Of a DNA stretch of 25,378 nt, positions 22,270-25,378 are shown in pieces. The notes under the pieces are model-generated. The model had not been told where the DNA came from, searched no databases, and saw only the letters and a program-made list of their open reading frames with translations. This DNA is from a virus. The position numbers and the translations under genes are program-made. Each line of letters begins with the position of its first letter. The first letter of the stretch is position 1. The stretch is taken from the IMG/VR virus record IMGVR_UViG_3300022905_000057, positions 1-25,378 of that record. The stretch is one strand, 5' to 3'.

Positions 22270-23819
22270 TGCTCTCTAACATTAGAAATTATACAATTTG
22301 CTGATAATATTGTTGTGGCAACTGAAACAGCATTCTTTAAAGCTGTTTTTGTAACTAATACAGGATCAATAATACCTTCTTTTATAAGATTAACACCTTT
22401 ACCAGTTACAACATTTATACCCCAGCCTTTATCCATATAAGGGCCATAGGCTATATCTGCATTTTCTAATATTTTTTTATATGGTGCTTTAATAGCTTCA
22501 AAAAGTATTTCATATCCAAGATTACCATCTTTTGAAATACTATCAGCAGCATTATGCAATGCAATACCAGCACCAGCTACAATACCTTCTTTTAAGGCTG
22601 CTTTTACAGCATAGATAGCATCTTCTACCCTGTCTTTCTTTTCTTTAAGCTCAATTTTAGAATTAGCCCCTACATATAACACGCCAACTGATCCGGAAAG
22701 CATTGCTTTTCTTTCTTCAAGCTTTTTAAGTAAATAAGGGTTCTTTTCTTCTTTTAATTGTTTTTCAATAACATCTATTCTGTCTTTAACTTCTTCGCTT
22801 AGCTCTTCAATAGTTATAACAGTGTTATTGTCGTCCGTAACGGACTTTTGAGCTTCACCTAGTACTGATTCATTAATTAAATCTAAATCGTCCCCTAACT
22901 CTTCTGAAATGACTTTTGCACCTGTTAAAGCAGCTAAGTCATCGAGCATATCTCTTCTTAAGTTAGAAAATCCAGGTGGATCAATAACATTTACTTTAAT
23001 GTTGCCTTTTACTTTATTCATTATAAGTGCTGATTGCACTTGAGGCGAAACATTACCAATAATTAGTATTGATCTTTTATTTTTAATAGCATACTCTAAT
23101 ACCGCTTGTATTTTTCTAATAGTTGAAATTTCAGAATCAACTAATAATATTAACGGTTTTTCAAGTTCTGCTTTATTTTTTTCTTTATCAGTTATTAAAT
23201 GCTGAGATTTTAAACCTGAATCAAATTGAACACCATCTATAATTTCTATAAACGTTTCATCAGTATCAGACTCTTCCATAAGGACCACGCCTCCTTCACC
23301 AACTTTTGTATATGCATCAGCTATTAATTTACCTAATACTTTATCATTGTTTGTTGAAATATTAGCGACGTGCTCAAGCATTGCACCCTTAACGGGCGTT
23401 GAAGAACTTTCTAGATAATTAATTACTTTATCAGTAGCTTCTAGTATTTGTTCTTTTGTAATTCTTGCATCAGCTACTTCTTTAGCAACATAACTTTTTA
23501 AAATGGAGTGTGCGAGGACAGTACTAGTTGTAGTACCATCGCCCGCTTCCTTCACTGTCTTTTGTGCTGCCTCTTTCACGAGGGTTGCGCCAATGTTTTC
23601 AATTGGATCCATTAACACCACACTATTCGCAACAGTCACTCCGTCTTTTGTAACAATCGGCTTTCCAAGCATGTCTTCATATATAACACATTTGCCCGAT
23701 GCACCTAGAGTTGATGACACAGCTTCAGCGAGCTTCTCAACTCCAGCCATAATTTTACTTTGAGCTTCATTGCCAAAACTAAGAGTTTTAACAATTTCAC
23801 TCGGATGATTAAATTCCAT
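22266..23819 (-). CDS. groEL: Chaperonin GroEL (phage-encoded)
   Basis: This 517-residue protein is a full-length group I chaperonin, folding proteins in an ATP-driven chamber with GroES. Equatorial ATP-site elements are present: KDGVTV with Asp59, GDGTTT at 93-98 with Asp94, the VEDAIYAV segment with Asp400 (equivalent of E. coli Asp398), and IIDP with Asp485. The apical domain is recognisable from about 195 to 375 (SALIMNKVKGNIKVNVIDPP, then GFSNLRRDMLDDLAALTG). Differences from E. coli GroEL: no Gly-Gly-Met C-terminal tail (it ends SNVREQ), TLGASG in place of TLGPKG, and GAGIAL in place of GGGVAL. The C-terminal tail loss and length suit a divergent phage protein. Codons 28-105 use many G/C-ending codons, then the next 35 have none. 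It starts 20 bases after the previous gene with leader TTTAATTTA. Confidence 0.95.
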   Translation of the reverse strand: MEFNHPSEIVKTLSFGNEAQSKIMAGVEKLAEAVSSTLGASGKCVIYEDMLGKPIVTKDGVTVANSVVLMDPIENIGATLVKEAAQKTVKEAGDGTTTSTVLAHSILKSYVAKEVADARITKEQILEATDKVINYLESSSTPVKGAMLEHVANISTNNDKVLGKLIADAYTKVGEGGVVLMEESDTDETFIEIIDGVQFDSGLKSQHLITDKEKNKAELEKPLILLVDSEISTIRKIQAVLEYAIKNKRSILIIGNVSPQVQSALIMNKVKGNIKVNVIDPPGFSNLRRDMLDDLAALTGAKVISEELGDDLDLINESVLGEAQKSVTDDNNTVITIEELSEEVKDRIDVIEKQLKEEKNPYLLKKLEERKAMLSGSVGVLYVGANSKIELKEKKDRVEDAIYAVKAALKEGIVAGAGIALHNAADSISKDGNLGYEILFEAIKAPYKKILENADIAYGPYMDKGWGINVVTGKGVNLIKEGIIDPVLVTKTALKNAVSVATTILSANCIISNVREQ

Positions 23820-23839
23820 TAAATTAAATTGATTTAAGT

Positions 23840-24133
23840 TTATTCAAAAGTTTTTACAACAACCGGACCGTCGGCTAATTTGATTTTTTTAGCATAGTGT
23901 TCAATTGAAGAATCAATTGCTTTTTCAGCGGCTTCTATTGTTTCTCTTCTTGTAACGCCTTTCCATTGGTCGTCAAAATCTTTCCATTCAGCTTGGTAAT
24001 AACCGTTATGTAATTCTGTTATTCTCCATAGCTTTTTGTCGGTATACCTTTCCCATAGTTCTAAGGTTTCTTTTGGGATTTGGTTTTCGCTGTGCTGTGA
24101 CCACGAATTGGTCTTGTAATAAAAATACGTCAT
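23840..24133 (-). CDS. Small hypothetical protein upstream of groEL
   Basis: This 97-residue protein begins MTYFYYKTNSWSQHSENQIP. It is rich in Trp and Tyr (LWERYTDKKLWRITELHNGY and YQAEWKDFDDQWKGVTRRET), then has a helical EAAEKAIDSSIEHYAKKI and ends LADGPVVVKTFE. It has no membrane segment or cysteine. I do not recognise a function. The tail of a helix with charged residues and the aromatic-rich front suggest a compact soluble alpha/beta protein. It sits between the cysteine-rich gene (60 bases away) and groEL (20 bases away) and is presumably co-transcribed with groEL. Its ATG has an A/T-rich leader (AAAAACCAAAAAC) and no Shine-Dalgarno, like most starts here. Confidence 0.72.
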   Translation of the reverse strand: MTYFYYKTNSWSQHSENQIPKETLELWERYTDKKLWRITELHNGYYQAEWKDFDDQWKGVTRRETIEAAEKAIDSSIEHYAKKIKLADGPVVVKTFE

Positions 24134-24193
24134 GTTTTTGGTTTTTAGGTTAATAAATAATTAATTGGTTATATGTTATATTACATATTTTGG
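24134..24193. other. Longest intergenic gap (60 bases), no recognised signal
   Basis: This is the largest space between genes in the window. It is strongly A/T-rich with an AATTAATT palindrome and nearby TTATT/AATAA repeats. Reading the minus strand, I could not find a clear Bacteroidota promoter (TTG at about -33 and TAnnTTTG at about -7) or a T4-like late TATAAATA box, nor a GC hairpin followed by U-run. It is the best place for a promoter ahead of the groEL group, but nothing in the sequence proves one. Confidence 0.3.
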
Positions 24194-24451
24194 TTACCAT
24201 TTACCGGCTGGACATTGTGCCTGCATGGATAATGTTTTAGCTGCTATATTGCATCCGCAGCCTTTAACTGTTTCTTTGGTTTGTATATGTTCAATTGTAC
24301 CCGAAGGATCACAAGTGTTGTTTTTTCTTATAGGGCATTTGTCGCAATGGCTAAGTCTTATAGTTGCCACAGCTTTAATTGTTGGGTCTAAAGAATTTAA
24401 TTTGTCTTTAATTAAATTACCCCACCCTTCTAGTATTTGATTAATAATCAT
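24194..24451 (-). CDS. Small cysteine-rich protein, possible zinc ribbon
   Basis: This 85-residue protein begins MIINQILEGWGNLIKDKLNS, an amphipathic helix. It continues with a cysteine-rich part, RLSHCDKCPIRKNNTCDPSG at about 33-52, GCGCNIAAKT at about 64-73, and CPAGKW at the end. It has six cysteines (two pairs in CDKC and CGC, plus single ones), consistent with two zinc sites or a zinc-ribbon-like fold. I recognise the GCGCxxxAK...CPxGKW pattern from small phage proteins, function unknown. The ATG is the one inside the 24-base repeat that also occurs after two other fibre genes, three bases downstream of the fibre gene stop. It may be a DNA-binding accessory, but no evidence favours that over a structural role. 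Confidence 0.78.
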   Translation of the reverse strand: MIINQILEGWGNLIKDKLNSLDPTIKAVATIRLSHCDKCPIRKNNTCDPSGTIEHIQTKETVKGCGCNIAAKTLSMQAQCPAGKW

Positions 24452-24472
24452 TGTTTATGCTATTGCTAAATA
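24449..24472. repeat. 24-base stop-start junction repeat, copy 3
   Basis: This copy lies at the end of the partial fibre gene at the right edge. Here the ATG inside the repeat is the start of the cysteine-rich 85-residue gene, so the repeat links a fibre end to an unrelated downstream gene. Confidence 0.85.
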
Positions 24473-25378
24473 TAGGTATGTTTGTCCATTGCTATTAATT
24501 TGACTATCTGTTTGTTTTATTTGAAAGCCTGTAGAAGACAATGTAATATCATATCTTCCAAAACCATCAGCAGTTTCGACATTTGCAGTATTAGGTGTTA
24601 ATATTCGGTCAATATCATCACCACCTTCTCTAACATTATCCCAAATAGTCCAGTTATCAGCAATAGAAGTTACTTTTACCATTATAAATCTTGGTCTAAA
24701 TCCTAATGTTACAATAGGACCTGTTGTAGAACCATTTCCTGTATAACTCCCTATTTTTTGATACCCCGCCACTGAATGAAAGCAGTAGGCAATAAAGTTT
24801 TCAGCACTATTAGCTATTGAATTATTATGCTCAAATGCAAATGTTGTTGCTGTAGTACCAGATAATCCTGTGGTTGTAATTTTAGCACCCCCATCATTTA
24901 AAACTAATCTGTCACCACCATCACCACCTAATGCCGTACCTACAACTGACCAATCTCTTACTGTATCTAAATTCTTTATAATAATTAATTCAGGGGCTGA
25001 ATCTAATCCGTGACCATAGGTATTACTAATATTGCCACCAAAATATTTTACAATACTAAACCCCGCGTCAACATTTGCACTTACTGTTGTTGTAACATTA
25101 CCATCAGTATTGCTGACAGCTGTTCCTCCTGCTTTCCACATCCAAGAAACATAGGTTTGACTTGAGGCATTGGTCGCCCCATTATTTCCTGTAGTAAAAC
25201 CATTAGAATCAAAAGAACTTACAGCATTTGTGGTAGTATATTCTGCTGCTGTTAAGTTACTTGATATTTGTTGTTGAACGCCTCTAACAGAGTCAAACCA
25301 AGCGTGGTCTTCTGTGCTGCTTCTTCGCTTTATCCAAACTAAATCAGGTTGGAATGAAGTTCCTACAAAACTTACATT
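24455..25378 (-). CDS. DUF7483-like tail-fibre protein, partial (5' end beyond window)
   Basis: The frame is open from the right edge to a TAA at 24455-24457, giving 307 visible residues; the methionine at 25141 is internal. In the edge part I read SFQPDLVWIKRRSSTEDHAW, SNLTAAEY, FDSNGF, and VSWMWKAGGTAVSN, then NVDAGFSIVKYFGG, YGHGLDSAPELIIIK, AYCFHSVAGYQKIGSYTGNG, TLGFRPRFIMVK and the terminal YLYLAIA. These match, in order, the two units in 12100-15408 and the unit in 9657-10682. This is therefore a fourth copy of the fibre unit, separated from the main fibre block by chaperonin and lysis genes. A virion surface role is inferred. The last codons, stop and following ATG form the third copy of the shared 24-base repeat. 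Confidence 0.85.
   Translation of the reverse strand, partial: NVSFVGTSFQPDLVWIKRRSSTEDHAWFDSVRGVQQQISSNLTAAEYTTTNAVSSFDSNGFTTGNNGATNASSQTYVSWMWKAGGTAVSNTDGNVTTTVSANVDAGFSIVKYFGGNISNTYGHGLDSAPELIIIKNLDTVRDWSVVGTALGGDGGDRLVLNDGGAKITTTGLSGTTATTFAFEHNNSIANSAENFIAYCFHSVAGYQKIGSYTGNGSTTGPIVTLGFRPRFIMVKVTSIADNWTIWDNVREGGDDIDRILTPNTANVETADGFGRYDITLSSTGFQIKQTDSQINSNGQTYLYLAIA

Noticed and set aside
25139-25141. ATG at 25141 as the true start of the right-edge fibre gene
   Set aside because: The frame stays open to the window edge and upstream codons encode the expected PDLVWIK segment of the unit, so the methionine is internal.
1-25378. Diversity-generating retroelement for the variable fibres
   Set aside because: No reverse transcriptase, no template repeat and no adenine-biased variable repeat pair were seen in the window.

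Overview
The window is a stretch of an AT-rich tailed-phage genome or prophage; nothing in it looks like ordinary chromosomal host sequence. All 31 confidently placed genes lie on the minus strand, packed with gaps of 60 bases or less and many 1-8 base overlaps, so the region reads as one long leftward transcription unit. I found no tRNA, rRNA, CRISPR array, integrase or transposase. A large terminase, a portal, many tail-fibre proteins, a lysis cassette and a phage-type groEL-groES pair identify it as phage. The host is probably a marine member of the Bacteroidota (Flavobacteriia-like). None of the starts I inspected has a GGAGG-like Shine-Dalgarno; the leaders are A/T-only stretches such as TTTAATTTAATG, typical of that phylum. 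Several protein types (the AHYAKV-type small protein, DUF7483-like fibre units, GroES starting KAVNKF) recall families I know from marine phages. The host call is inference.

Layout in the direction of transcription (right to left). 25378-24455: the end of a DUF7483-like fibre gene cut by the window edge. 24451-23840: two small proteins, one cysteine-rich. 23819-22009: groEL then groES, the reverse of the usual bacterial order. 22012-21103: a winged-helix-like protein, a tiny HExxH protein and a 46-residue CxxC protein. 21077-19452: lysis-type cassette (M15-family peptidase, basic protein, single-TM protein, holin-like protein). 19459-6131: about 13 kb of tail-fibre and adhesin genes. It includes a duplicated three-gene module (15895-16332 / 15410-15892 / 12100-15408 and 11156-12046 / 10683-11144 / 9657-10682) and three glycine-rich paralogues. 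6110-5064: three small proteins, one a possible small terminase and one a possible double GroES-like barrel. 5064-432: large terminase and portal. 399-1: an acidic protein cut by the left edge, in the place where scaffold or protease genes usually lie. Major capsid and tail tube genes are not in the window and are probably further left.

The contents suggest one late, virion-building programme: DNA packaging, a large and apparently modular set of host-recognition fibres, host lysis, and a private chaperonin that may fold some of these large beta-rich proteins. The most unusual features are the reversed groEL-groES pair with an abrupt codon-usage change inside groEL, the possible second GroES-like protein next to the terminase genes, the duplicated fibre module, and a 24-base repeat spanning the stop codon of three fibre genes and the next ATG. 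Motif positions and base counts were made by hand from the sequence; family names are recognised from memory and were not searched.
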